A stretch of DNA of 64,000 nt from Bacteroidales bacterium (GTDB lineage Bacteria > Bacteroidota > Bacteroidia > Bacteroidales > UBA10428), in NCBI GenBank assembly GCA_016931575.1, contig JAFGEO010000062.1:27090-91089 (forward strand), given 5' to 3'. Every line of letters begins with the position of its first letter. Position 1 is the stretch's first letter. The position numbers and the translations under genes were made by a program. Of the stretch, positions 9,134 to 17,683 are shown one piece after another. Below the pieces are notes generated by a model that was not told the DNA's origin, searched no databases, and saw only the letters and a program-made list of their open reading frames with translations.

Positions 9134-9141
9134 CAAAACTA
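9134..9141 (-). promoter_or_regulatory. Candidate Bacteroidota promoter for the DUF2953/YtfJ operon
   Basis: On the minus strand TAGTTTTG fits the -7 consensus TAnnTTTG. A TTTA sits 19 bp upstream (9161-9164), close to the usual TTTG -33 box. The -7 box lies 20 bp before the ATG at 9114, the same distance as for the promoter proposed at 15009-15016. Confidence 0.5.
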
Positions 9142-9209
9142 AAGCCTTGCCGGCAGCTGTTAAAGAAGAATTAGGTTATTGAAACCCTGGGAAGGGCGAA
9201 TAGGGGAAA

Positions 9210-9890
9210 TCAGGCGGTGATTTGTTTTAGCTCAGCATTAACCGAATTTTTACCGGAGATTGAAATCACCGCATATTTACCAGTCCTGAATGGCCCTGGG
9301 TTTACGATGAGGGTCGATCCGATACGGTCGATGCCGATGCCTTCATGAATGTGGGCAGTCATACAAACAAGCGGCTCCATCTCCTCAATAAAATTCCGGA
9401 TCTGCCGGGAGCCAACATGTTCTCCGGTGCTCAGCCTGTCATTCAGGGTATTTGCCGGGGGCTGGTGTACCAGAAGGAAATCAAGGGAGCCGGTTGCGAT
9501 CTGTCTGAGGGAATCGAGCCATTCTTTAACTTCAGGCTCCTCGAATTCGTTTGGTGTTCTTCCCGGGCAGGGCAGTGATCCGCCTATGCCTGCCCACAGC
9601 CAACCTGAGTTTTCACGAAAGCTACCATGAATGCCATATCCATTCTCCAGGAGGTAGTCTTCAACATCGGGGTAATCACAGTTGCCTGAAACAGCCAGTA
9701 CATTTTCGTTGTAGCTTGTGATTTTCCGGAGGATGGTTCCTGCCGCATTGGCATGCCCGAAATGTGTGATGTCACCCGCTAAAACTACCAGGTCAGCTTT
9801 TTCCAGCTCCGATTTTATCTCGTCGATCAGGAAATCTGCGCCATGAATGTCTGAAAGTTGAAGGATATTTAATGCTGAAGCTTGCCCCAT
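9210..9890 (-). CDS. Calcineurin-like metallophosphoesterase
   Basis: A start at the ATG at 9890 (226 residues) is preferred, because it puts the first metal motif near the N-terminus. An in-frame ATG at 9968 would add 26 residues of non-family sequence. The metal-binding motifs of the family appear in order: SDIHG, GDITH, GNCDYP, LLVHQPP and AHIHEG, followed by VNPGP. This pattern resembles small archaeal and bacterial phosphodiesterases of the YfcE/MJ0936 type. It is probably a cytoplasmic phosphodiesterase or nucleotidase, and the substrate is not evident. It stands alone. Confidence 0.88.
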   Translation of the reverse strand: MGQASALNILQLSDIHGADFLIDEIKSELEKADLVVLAGDITHFGHANAAGTILRKITSYNENVLAVSGNCDYPDVEDYLLENGYGIHGSFRENSGWLWAGIGGSLPCPGRTPNEFEEPEVKEWLDSLRQIATGSLDFLLVHQPPANTLNDRLSTGEHVGSRQIRNFIEEMEPLVCMTAHIHEGIGIDRIGSTLIVNPGPFRTGKYAVISISGKNSVNAELKQITA

Positions 9891-10281
9891 GCTATAAATA
9901 TAGAGAAGAGAGAAATAAAATGCAAGACTACAGGCGGCAGAATCTTTCGAAGGATAGGGGATAAGCAATAATTAAAACAGAAACAGGGTACGTGTGATAT
10001 GCTGCTTGTTTGTCACAGAAACATAAGGTATATAAAAAGGGAATGCCGGATTACCTGAAAGGAAGCCGGCATCTTTCCCAAAAAACCAAAACCATGAAAA
10101 CAAAAAACAAAAATAGCGTTAATTGTAACTTAAAGCTAATTTTCCGGCATTAATGTATGCATTACTGGGCAAAAAACAAAAAAAATACGAATCTGCCCTC
10201 TTAGGGAGTGTGATCTCGTAGAAATATCCACAAAAAAACCCTGAAAGAATCCTTTCAGGGTTTTGTTTAGTATCCTATAAC
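9891..10281. other. 391-bp intergenic region with a hairpin
   Basis: It lies between the start of the phosphoesterase gene and the 3' end of the polysaccharide export operon. It contains a GC-rich inverted repeat (ATGCCGG at 10043-10049 with CCGGCAT at 10066-10072), then an A-rich stretch, a 19-codon reading frame (10094-10153) that I do not call as a gene, and the operon terminator at 10235-10264. No known RNA family was recognised. Confidence 0.4.
10235..10264 (-). terminator. Intrinsic terminator of the polysaccharide export operon
   Basis: Thirteen-base arms (AAAACCCTGAAAG and CTTTCAGGGTTTT) enclose a 4-base loop. Read on the minus strand, the stem is followed by a run of seven T. It starts 18 bp after the stop of the Wzc-like gene. 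Confidence 0.85.
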
Positions 10282-12729
10282 TTAGTCTTTCTTCTTTCTT
10301 TTAAAAAGCCGGCGCAGGAATCCGTGGTTCTCTTCCGTATAGTATTTGGTATCATACCCGTATTTGTAGGATGCTTTGCGGATATTCAGGTCATTCAGCA
10401 GCAGGTTGAAATTGTTGAATCCGTTATTGGCAAGTCCTTTCAGAGCATTTCTGAAGGCATCCCGAATGGTATAATCCAGTCGGACAACAAAGATGTTGAC
10501 ATCGGAGTGCTTCATCAGCAGGAAGGTTTCTGAAACAATACCCACCGGTGCTGAGTCGATGACAATATAATCGTACATTTCTTTCAGGGTTTCAAGGAAC
10601 TCACCGGTCCTTTCAGAAGCAATCAGTTCAGCCGGATTCGGGGCTGCTGGGCCTGCTGAGATCAGGTCGAGATTTTCCACTTCGGTGGGCAGGATGATAT
10701 CCTCGATCACGGCTTTGTCGATCAGGAATGAACTGATACCGATCATATTGCTGGCACCGAATTCCTGATGGACTTTGGGTCTCCTGAGGTCGAATTCAAG
10801 AAGAACTGTGCGATGTCCGTTAAGTGCCAGTACCGAAGCAAAGTTTATGGAACAGAATGTTTTTCCGTCTCCACTGGCTGATGAGGTCAGCAGGACCACC
10901 TGTTTTTTGCCGCTGTGATCAAAGAATTGGAAGTTTGTTCTTACAGAGCGGAAAGATTCTGAGACAGAAGATTTCGGGCGCTGGGCAACCACCAGGGAAG
11001 TTTTCCTGAAACTCCGGAATATTTTCCCCAGGATGGGCTTCCCGGCCATTGCTTCTATTTCATCCATATCGCTCAGGCGGTTATTAAAGAAGTCTTCGAT
11101 CAGTATAAACAGTGTAGGCAGAAGGAATGCCAGGAAAAGGGCCAGGAGCAAATTAAGTTTTTTTCTGGGAGAAACGGGGTACTCAGCCAGAGCCCTGGCA
11201 GGTTCTACAACCTCATAGTCCGGCATGCTCGATGCCTTGGTAATTTGCGCCTCTGCTCTTTTCTGGAGCAGGAAGGTGTAGATGGCATTGTTCAGCTCAA
11301 ATTTCCGCTCGATACCTTTGAGTTTCAGCTCCGTTTTAGGCATGGTGGATATCTGGTTTCCGAGTCGCTGGATCCTGTACTGTAAGCGGTCCAGTGATTC
11401 ATTGATGTTGCTGAGCGAATTGTTTACCAGTTCGAGGATCTGTGCCCGGTCGTTCTCAACATTACTTTCAAGTTTTTTACGGTAATCCCCCATTTCTGGT
11501 GCCGTGGCCAGCTCAAGGGCTTTATCCGTAAAGGCCCTTAATCTGGAAATAAGCAGTGGATCTGTGATGTCACGGGCAGGAGGAGCATTTACCCGTGGGT
11601 CATTCTTAATGCGGATCAGGTAGTCACGGAGATTAACATAAATTGTCCGCTGTTCTTCAAGGGTAGCTTTTTCTGTCTCCAGGTCTTCAAGTTTCGAGAA
11701 GATCTGTTGCCCCTGAAAGCTGAGGTCCATCAAACCCTTGGAGGTCCTGAACTCGTCCACCTCAGCTTCATTCCGTGCCACAGAGTCTTTGAACTGGGTG
11801 ATCTGTGCATCAATGAAGGAAACCGTACTGGCAGCAGCATTGTTCTTTTTCTCAAGGTTTCGTTCCAGGAAAACCTGCGCCAGGTTATTCAGAAAATCGG
11901 TAACCCGGTAATAGTTGGTTCCCCGAAGCGATAACTTGATAATGGAAGAGGTCTGGCTGGTCTGTTCAACAGCCAGGCTGCTCTGGTATTCGAAGGTCAA
12001 CTGGTTCGTATTATGCAGTTCGAAATACAGTACCTTATTGGATGTAAATGACTTATCAAAGTATTCAGTTTTCAGGATCTGGAAGTCATATTTATCTTCA
12101 TTGATGGTGCTTCCGAAATTGAATATTCCATTCAGAGGTGTATAGGGTTCACTCCCGGCAACTTTGTCATCAATATAATTGAAGCGGAACACTGGCTTGT
12201 TCGGATCCTTGGTATGAATCCGGAACGAGTTATCATCGATGAATTCAACATAGTATGACAGATCAGTTATTTGATCTTTCGTTGGATTTACAACGATCCG
12301 GATCGGCGAGTATTCATACTCTTCGTGTTTTTTGATCAGGTTGGTTTTTTCAAATCGGGTATTCCCCAGAATCTTTGAAATGATCGACCTCTCATAACTG
12401 TGAATGGTAGTTTTCAGATCCATCCGTTGCACCGTTTCTTTAAGAATGGTGAAGGATTTGAGGATCTCGATCTCATTATCGATGTTGTTGTTCCCGCTAA
12501 GGAATGCCATACCCGACATAAAATCCTTGCTTGCTGCCAGCGGGTTATTGTCTTTCTCCGTTATCAGAATGGTAGTGCTGTTTGAGAACAGCACAGTGGC
12601 AGTGCGGTTATATAGATAAGCCAGACCCAGAAGGAGAATGACAGAGATAATGTAGAGCTTTTTGAAATTTAAGAAGCGCTGGACTACCTTCTTGTAATTT
12701 ATACTTTGTTTAAAATCGTCATCCTTCAT
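10282..12729 (-). CDS. wzc: Wzc-like polysaccharide co-polymerase / BY-type tyrosine autokinase
   Basis: An 815-residue inner-membrane protein controlling chain length and export of surface polysaccharide. Membrane helices lie at about 25-40 and 525-545, flanking a large periplasmic Wzz-type domain with coiled coil (about 290-500). The C-terminal kinase has a Walker A loop SASGDGKT (K623), an A' motif with LLEFDLRRP (about 643-651, where most relatives have a DxD-type sequence) and Walker B YIVIDSAP (721-728). The tail carries a tyrosine cluster (Y788, Y790, Y792, Y796, Y797), the expected autophosphorylation sites. The gene follows the Wza-like gene by 3 bp and precedes a strong terminator. 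Confidence 0.95.
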   Translation of the reverse strand: MKDDDFKQSINYKKVVQRFLNFKKLYIISVILLLGLAYLYNRTATVLFSNSTTILITEKDNNPLAASKDFMSGMAFLSGNNNIDNEIEILKSFTILKETVQRMDLKTTIHSYERSIISKILGNTRFEKTNLIKKHEEYEYSPIRIVVNPTKDQITDLSYYVEFIDDNSFRIHTKDPNKPVFRFNYIDDKVAGSEPYTPLNGIFNFGSTINEDKYDFQILKTEYFDKSFTSNKVLYFELHNTNQLTFEYQSSLAVEQTSQTSSIIKLSLRGTNYYRVTDFLNNLAQVFLERNLEKKNNAAASTVSFIDAQITQFKDSVARNEAEVDEFRTSKGLMDLSFQGQQIFSKLEDLETEKATLEEQRTIYVNLRDYLIRIKNDPRVNAPPARDITDPLLISRLRAFTDKALELATAPEMGDYRKKLESNVENDRAQILELVNNSLSNINESLDRLQYRIQRLGNQISTMPKTELKLKGIERKFELNNAIYTFLLQKRAEAQITKASSMPDYEVVEPARALAEYPVSPRKKLNLLLALFLAFLLPTLFILIEDFFNNRLSDMDEIEAMAGKPILGKIFRSFRKTSLVVAQRPKSSVSESFRSVRTNFQFFDHSGKKQVVLLTSSASGDGKTFCSINFASVLALNGHRTVLLEFDLRRPKVHQEFGASNMIGISSFLIDKAVIEDIILPTEVENLDLISAGPAAPNPAELIASERTGEFLETLKEMYDYIVIDSAPVGIVSETFLLMKHSDVNIFVVRLDYTIRDAFRNALKGLANNGFNNFNLLLNDLNIRKASYKYGYDTKYYTEENHGFLRRLFKRKKKD

Positions 12730-12732
12730 ATC

Positions 12733-13491
12733 CTATTGGTTTTGGGTATAATTTAGAATGGATACTACAGCTGTTGTGGTTGTTCCCAGTGTTGAAAGAA
12801 CAAGGTAGACCAGACTTCTGTCCTGCATCAGCCGGTATTTTTGCTTTATTGGATCGACAATCAGGATATCATTTGGAAGCAGGTAGTAGAAGTCGGAGGC
12901 AACAATATCCTTATCGGTAAGATCGAGATAGTAATAGCTGATCACATCATCCTTTTCACGCAGCAGTGTAACCTCTGTCTTGTCACCCCAACTGGCAATA
13001 TCACTTGCAAGTCCCAGAGCCTGGAACACGGTGATCTTTTCGTCATAGAATGTGTAGTTACCCGGGCGGTTAACTTCACCTACAACCGTGATGGTATTCC
13101 CGACAAAGCGTAATCTGATGGATACGTTTGAAAGGTATTTGTTTAATTCCGTTTCCAGCTTTTGTCTGGCTTCATCAATGGTCAGGTCCCGAACGGGAAG
13201 CTTGCCAACAAATGGGAAATGGATGTATCCCTTATCGTCGACCTCGTACGACTGCATACGTTCGTTCATCATGGAGTATTGCGCATCGCTGTTAAACAGC
13301 ACGGTTGTACGTTCATCGAGACTATACAGTTTGATGTACAGATAGTCGTAAGGCTGGATGGTTTTCTCCGACCGGTCGTTCGAATATCGGTTCTGAGTTC
13401 CCTCTACATTGGCGGTATACTGCAGCTTCTCTATGGGCGTACAGCTTGCCAGGGCAATTAAAGCCAGGGCAAAAAGAAATAGTTTTCGCAT
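12733..13491 (-). CDS. wza: Wza-like polysaccharide export lipoprotein
   Basis: A 252-residue outer-membrane export protein with a lipobox LASC (C17). A polysaccharide-export (Poly_export) domain begins around residue 45 (IQPYDYLYIKLYS), followed by an SLBB-like segment (about 130-200, VVGEVNRPGNYTFYDEKITVFQALG). A hydrophobic C-terminal segment (LVYLVLSTLGTTTTAVVSIL) may be the membrane-crossing part. It is shorter than E. coli Wza (379 residues), as is usual in Bacteroidota. It is the middle gene of the operon, 61 bp after the initiating transferase gene and 3 bp before wzc, and the three together cover initiation and export. Confidence 0.93.
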   Translation of the reverse strand: MRKLFLFALALIALASCTPIEKLQYTANVEGTQNRYSNDRSEKTIQPYDYLYIKLYSLDERTTVLFNSDAQYSMMNERMQSYEVDDKGYIHFPFVGKLPVRDLTIDEARQKLETELNKYLSNVSIRLRFVGNTITVVGEVNRPGNYTFYDEKITVFQALGLASDIASWGDKTEVTLLREKDDVISYYYLDLTDKDIVASDFYYLLPNDILIVDPIKQKYRLMQDRSLVYLVLSTLGTTTTAVVSILNYTQNQ

Positions 13492-13552
13492 GGTTTACTC
13501 CTATGGTGAATATCCACAAAGTTAGAACAGGAAGAATAATATGCAAGGAAAA

Positions 13553-14989
13553 TTAATGACCCCCCGCCCGAAAAACGCTTAAAATTGTCCGGAAGAAGAG
13601 GACGAAGTCTTCCCGAAGTGTCCAGTTATCAATATATTGGATGTCGAGTTTCATCCATTTTTCAAAGATCACATCATTTCGATTTGGGATAATTTGCCAG
13701 GTACAGGTGATCCCGGGTTTTACGGATAAGCGTTTTATTTGCCAACGTTCGTACTGGTCCACCTCTGAGGGCAGCGGGGGACGCGGACCGATCAGGGACA
13801 TTTCCCCTCTTAATACATTGAAAAGCTGAGGCAATTCATCAAGTCCGGTTTTGCGTAACAGACGGCCAATCGCTGTGATCCGGGGATCTTTCTTTATCTT
13901 GAAGGCCGGTCCGTCACTTTCATTTTGTTCCATAAGTTTGGCCTTCAGTGCCTCGGCATTCTGTACCATGGTTCTGAACTTATAAATATAGAATTTCCTG
14001 CCTCTGAGTCCGACCCGCTCCTGTTTGAAAATCACGGGTCCTCTCGAAGTAAACTTCACAACCAGGGCGATAAAGAGCATGAAGGGCGACAGGAGGAACA
14101 GGATAATGAACGAGATCCAGAAATCCATAAAAGCTTTCCAGGTAATGGCCAGTCCATTCCTGGGGGAATTACCGAAGGTAAAGAATGACACATCGTTGAA
14201 AGTGGTCAGGTATGCATTGGTATGGGACATGGGAGTCAGCCCTGACTGCAAGCGAAGGATAACCCCGATCTCTTCACAGGTTTCGATAAGTTCATGAATC
14301 TTGCCGGGCTCTACATCGCTTTTGCAATAAATCACCTCATCGATAATATCCACTTTTATCAGGTCCTTGATTGAAATTTTATCAGGCAGAATACGCATTT
14401 TCTTGCCGTATTTGCTTCTGATAAGGTCTGAATTTGTGATGACCATCAGAATCCTGAATCCCCATTCCTTATGGTTTAAAATATCCTCAATAAATTGTTC
14501 CGACTTGTCGTCAGCATATATGATAACATTATGAATGTTGTGCCCGTTTACCCTGAAATATTTGAAAACCCTGAAGGTAACCATGCGGAAGACAAACAGG
14601 GAGATCATATTGATCACTGAAAAAGCAATGATCATATAGTGACTGAATACCTGTAACTGGAAGACGTGCTTATAGGTAAAAATCAGGATAAATCCGATAA
14701 AGTTGAAGTTCAGAAGGTTGAAAAAGATAGAGATTGTGCTGCGGGTACGAGGGATCTGGGCCAGATTTGAATTTCTCAGAAGGATGGCCCAGGTGGGAAC
14801 GATGAGCACCAGCATATAAATGTAGTCAACGGTAAAGATGAAATACCACCGCTCAATAAGATTTACAATAAAATATGCCAGAAAATAGGATACGATCGTG
14901 ATCAACACATCAAAGATGGGCAGAACATTCTTTAATTTGTAAGTTGTAAACAGATTGGTTAGCCACCTAATATCATACAAGCGTTTCAT
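13553..14989 (-). CDS. Polyprenyl-phosphate sugar-1-phosphate transferase (initiating enzyme)
   Basis: A 478-residue protein of the polyisoprenyl-phosphate hexose-1-phosphate transferase type (WbaP/WcaJ/CpsE). It has about four N-terminal membrane helices, a soluble CoA-binding-like middle (about 130-270), a fifth hydrophobic segment (about 290-315) and the C-terminal bacterial sugar transferase domain. Conserved motifs there are KFRTM, TGLDELPQL, LRGEMSLIGPRP and VKPGITCTWQI. It moves a sugar-1-phosphate to undecaprenyl phosphate in the inner membrane to start a glycan repeat unit. The sugar is not predictable. It is the first gene of the export operon, behind a good promoter match. Confidence 0.93.
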   Translation of the reverse strand: MKRLYDIRWLTNLFTTYKLKNVLPIFDVLITIVSYFLAYFIVNLIERWYFIFTVDYIYMLVLIVPTWAILLRNSNLAQIPRTRSTISIFFNLLNFNFIGFILIFTYKHVFQLQVFSHYMIIAFSVINMISLFVFRMVTFRVFKYFRVNGHNIHNVIIYADDKSEQFIEDILNHKEWGFRILMVITNSDLIRSKYGKKMRILPDKISIKDLIKVDIIDEVIYCKSDVEPGKIHELIETCEEIGVILRLQSGLTPMSHTNAYLTTFNDVSFFTFGNSPRNGLAITWKAFMDFWISFIILFLLSPFMLFIALVVKFTSRGPVIFKQERVGLRGRKFYIYKFRTMVQNAEALKAKLMEQNESDGPAFKIKKDPRITAIGRLLRKTGLDELPQLFNVLRGEMSLIGPRPPLPSEVDQYERWQIKRLSVKPGITCTWQIIPNRNDVIFEKWMKLDIQYIDNWTLREDFVLFFRTILSVFRAGGH

Positions 14990-15008
14990 GTAAAGTAGTT
15001 TTATGGTA

Positions 15009-15016
15009 CAAACTTA
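15009..15016 (-). promoter_or_regulatory. Candidate promoter for the polysaccharide initiation/export operon
   Basis: On the minus strand TAAGTTTG matches the -7 box TAnnTTTG exactly. A TTTA lies 18 bp upstream (15035-15038) in the -33 position. The distance to the ATG at 14989 is 20 bp, giving a very short leader. Confidence 0.55.
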
Positions 15017-15082
15017 AGCATCTTTATACCCACTTAAACGATAATATCTGTAAACGACTGATTTATTTTGACCAGCGTCCGT

Positions 15083-15106
15083 ATTTTTGAGGTATACTTC
15101 AAAAAT
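15083..15106. promoter_or_regulatory. 24-bp near-palindrome, possible operator
   Basis: Eight-base perfect arms (ATTTTTGA and TCAAAAAT) flank a centre that is itself almost symmetric around GTATAC, with one mismatched pair overall. It lies about 45 bp upstream of the -33 box of the export operon and downstream of the FN3/LamG gene. It has no adjoining T run and low G+C, so an activator or repressor site is more likely than a terminator. Confidence 0.4.
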
Positions 15107-15159
15107 CTGGTCTGAAGTCTGAAAATTGTAATATTTATCAGGGATTCCGCGGAGGATAT

Positions 15160-17094
15160 CTACTGATTAATAATAATGTTTTTAGTGTCCACGATCCCAT
15201 AAGGATTTATCAGGATCAGGGAATATACTCCAGGATCCAGCCCGGAAACATTAAGCCGGGCGTTCCCGATATTCAGAATATCGGAAACCTCGATATTTCG
15301 AATAATATATCCCTGCGGATTTACAAGCATGACCCTGTACGCATGGGTTACTTCGAGCTTCTCATTCTCGTTCAGGAAATCGATCGTCAGAATGTCCACA
15401 GAAGGATTCGGGAATGCTTTCATGCTATAATCCCTGGAATTCAGGATATAGTTATTTTCAGCAAATGGAGAAGCATAATAATTCTGTGCTACCTCCCCGC
15501 TAGACAAAGCCCTGTTGTAAACAGCACACATATATAGATTTCCCTTAAAGGCCGCATCACCCAAAAAATTGTTTGCGATAATCAGAGAGTAATCGTCTTC
15601 CCAGGAATCATATTTGGGTGGGCGGAAGCCAATGTTGGCGGCCTTGCCGTTGATATAGAACACTTCTTCACCCAGGCGGTTATGGGTATACACCAGGTGC
15701 TGCAGGACACCTTCTTTTGCTGTGACTTTACTTTCAAAATCAGGGTTCCCCCTGTTGTCGGTAGTGTTGGTAGTCAGGTTGACCAGGTATTTAATTCTGC
15801 CGGGTTTACTGTTATCCCTGTTACAACTGATGGAGAATGCCAGAGCGTTCTCGCTCTCAAGACTAAGGATAGTAGCGATGCCATCTTCAGGAAGCGAGGA
15901 GGTTTTGATCCAGCATTCCAGGGAAAGCTCATCCGTTTGCTGGCATGCTGCTTTGATCTTCGAAGCAGATGTGGCGATCAGCTTATTCTGGTTTTCTATC
16001 CTCAGATAGGAGGAATCAACAAAGCTTGTTCCTGCTGTGTCCTGTAATGAAAGGTCTGCCGCAGCCCCGTACCTTGATCGGTCAGGCACAAGGGTTCCTT
16101 CCATCTGGGAGAAGATATACCAGGCTACCAGGCTGTCGCCTGCCCGGTACTGGCTGAACCAGGGGAGTGTTTTTACCGAAAGGATGTTACTGAGCAAAGT
16201 GTCGCCATCCGAATCTTCAACTTGTAGCTGATAGGTATAAAGGGTGTTGGAAATCAGCCCGGTATCGGTATAGACAGATGTGTCATGAAGAACAATGCCG
16301 GATGTATCCTCGCGGGATGAGCGATAAAGGGTGTAACTGGCATCGTGGATCTGGGTCCAGCTAAGAGTTACCTCAGTGGCAGTCACATCTTCCAGGGTAA
16401 GTACCGGCTCGTCTACAACGATTTCACCCACCTCAACCAGGAGGGTATCAGTAGTCGCTGAACTGCCATAACTGTTTTGGGCAAGCACAGCATAGTAATA
16501 AGTGGTATTCGACCCGATCCGGTAGTCGGAATATTCTGTTCCGTCGCGGACAACTGAATCAAGCAGACTCAGGCTGTTCCTGCTGGTTCCCCGATATACC
16601 ATAAAGCCTGTCTCATTCTCGGAATTATCCTGCCAGCCAAGGATAACACGGTTGACGTTATCGAAATATCCGGAGAGGTAAGTGGGACTGTCCGGCGGCC
16701 GGTTTGGTAAATCATACGTTGAGGTATCCACCTCGTTGCTGTATTCCGAGGAACCGTCAGCATTAACTGCATATACCCGGTAGTAATAGCGGGTGTTGGG
16801 TTCTACAGTGTAATCGATGTAATAGCTGCTGTTAGCAGCGACGGTGGCATATTCAGCAAACTCATTCCCTTCGGTATGGCGCTCAATAATAAAATTATCC
16901 TCTGTTTCAGAGTTGTCGGTCCAGACAAGGTAAATGAAGTCGAATGAACGCTCCAGAACGGTCAGACCGGTCGGGGCTTCGGGAACAGCATCCACAGCCC
17001 GGGAATAGATGCTTCCTGCAAAACTGAACAGCAATAAAAATAGTACCCCTGTCTGCAGGACAACTAAACGGGCTGTTGATGGGTTGGAAATCAT
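15160..17094 (-). CDS. Secreted FN3-LamG protein with T9SS signal
   Basis: A 644-residue secreted protein. It has a hydrophobic signal segment (about 10-32), three fibronectin type III domains (about 38-130, 133-225 and 230-312, each with the VWTDNSE, GWQDNSE or SWTQIHD core), a concanavalin/LamG-type domain (about 318-545, with LECWIKTSS and the closing YNRALSSGEV) and a T9SS type-A sorting domain (about 560-644, AFPNPSVDILTIDF, ending NIIINQ). LamG domains usually bind glycans or proteins. No catalytic domain is seen, so a structural or adhesive surface role is inferred. It lies upstream of the export operon on the same strand, separated from it by about 170 bp with a separate promoter. Confidence 0.88.
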   Translation of the reverse strand: MISNPSTARLVVLQTGVLFLLLFSFAGSIYSRAVDAVPEAPTGLTVLERSFDFIYLVWTDNSETEDNFIIERHTEGNEFAEYATVAANSSYYIDYTVEPNTRYYYRVYAVNADGSSEYSNEVDTSTYDLPNRPPDSPTYLSGYFDNVNRVILGWQDNSENETGFMVYRGTSRNSLSLLDSVVRDGTEYSDYRIGSNTTYYYAVLAQNSYGSSATTDTLLVEVGEIVVDEPVLTLEDVTATEVTLSWTQIHDASYTLYRSSREDTSGIVLHDTSVYTDTGLISNTLYTYQLQVEDSDGDTLLSNILSVKTLPWFSQYRAGDSLVAWYIFSQMEGTLVPDRSRYGAAADLSLQDTAGTSFVDSSYLRIENQNKLIATSASKIKAACQQTDELSLECWIKTSSLPEDGIATILSLESENALAFSISCNRDNSKPGRIKYLVNLTTNTTDNRGNPDFESKVTAKEGVLQHLVYTHNRLGEEVFYINGKAANIGFRPPKYDSWEDDYSLIIANNFLGDAAFKGNLYMCAVYNRALSSGEVAQNYYASPFAENNYILNSRDYSMKAFPNPSVDILTIDFLNENEKLEVTHAYRVMLVNPQGYIIRNIEVSDILNIGNARLNVSGLDPGVYSLILINPYGIVDTKNIIINQ

Positions 17095-17300
17095 GCGCTT
17101 TTGACTTAATGGTACAAAGTAAAGCTCTTTTTTGGAAACCTGCAGGACCTTGGGTTAAAAATGTGATCAGGGAGGAGGTAAAAGGCACAAGTCACAATTC
17201 ACTGGCCTTTTGCCTTTCCCTCTCGTCAACCCATCAACCCATCAACTCAGAGGCCGGCTCTTCTGCTGATCCCATGGCACTTTAGCTCAGACAGCACTTC

Positions 17301-17423
17301 TAAACAACTAAACAACTCAACAACTCAACACCTCAACACCTAAACAACTAAACAACTAAACAACTAAACAACTAAACAACACCTAAACACCTAAACACCT
17401 AAACACCTAAACAACTAAACAAC
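17301..17423 (+). repeat. 15-copy octamer tandem repeat (TMAACAMC)
   Basis: Fifteen 8-bp units, variants TAAACAAC, TCAACAAC, TCAACACC and TAAACACC, run head to tail. A 3-bp ACC interruption follows the tenth unit. Neighbouring copies are grouped by variant, as expected from slippage expansion. The array is non-coding and lies in the spacer between genes transcribed away from it on both sides. Confidence 0.85.
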
Positions 17424-17640
17424 GAATAAACAACCTCAATCCCCCACCACCCATCCAAAAAGCACCTATCACCCCATCACCCCAAACCCCCTAAACAAGT
17501 AAAAAGAAAATGCCGGGTGCTGCCGAAAGAGTTGAAAAGCCTGTGATCCGCAAAATACCTGCCTGCCAAAGTTGATGTCCATTCAGTCCCAGATATTGAA
17601 TTGTTAATCAAAATGCCCCTGATCTCTGATTGCGTATAAC

Positions 17641-17648
17641 TATATTTG
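17641..17648 (+). promoter_or_regulatory. Candidate -7 box for the GT4/GT2 gene pair
   Basis: TATATTTG fits TAnnTTTG and ends 35 bp before the ATG at 17684. No clear TTTG lies at the -33 position, so the call is tentative. Confidence 0.35.
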
Positions 17649-17683
17649 AGGAAAAATAGGCAGTATTATATAAGTGAGCAAAA

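Larger units (their letters stand above)
17095..17683. other. 589-bp intergenic region with octamer microsatellite
   Basis: This region separates the FN3/LamG gene from the rightward glycosyltransferase gene. The part from about 17220 to 17500 is strongly C/A-rich on the plus strand and includes the octamer array at 17301-17423. Shorter CAACCCAT-like repeats lie at about 17227-17245. No coding sequence with a plausible family was seen. Confidence 0.6.

Noticed and set aside
10094..10153. A 19-codon reading frame (MKTKNKNSVNCNLKLIFRH) after a GC-rich hairpin
   Set aside because: It has no family likeness, no conserved context and A-rich low-complexity codons. A chance frame is the simpler reading.
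17301..17423. CRISPR-like array
   Set aside because: The unit is 8 bp with no unique spacers and no cas genes nearby, so it is a microsatellite.
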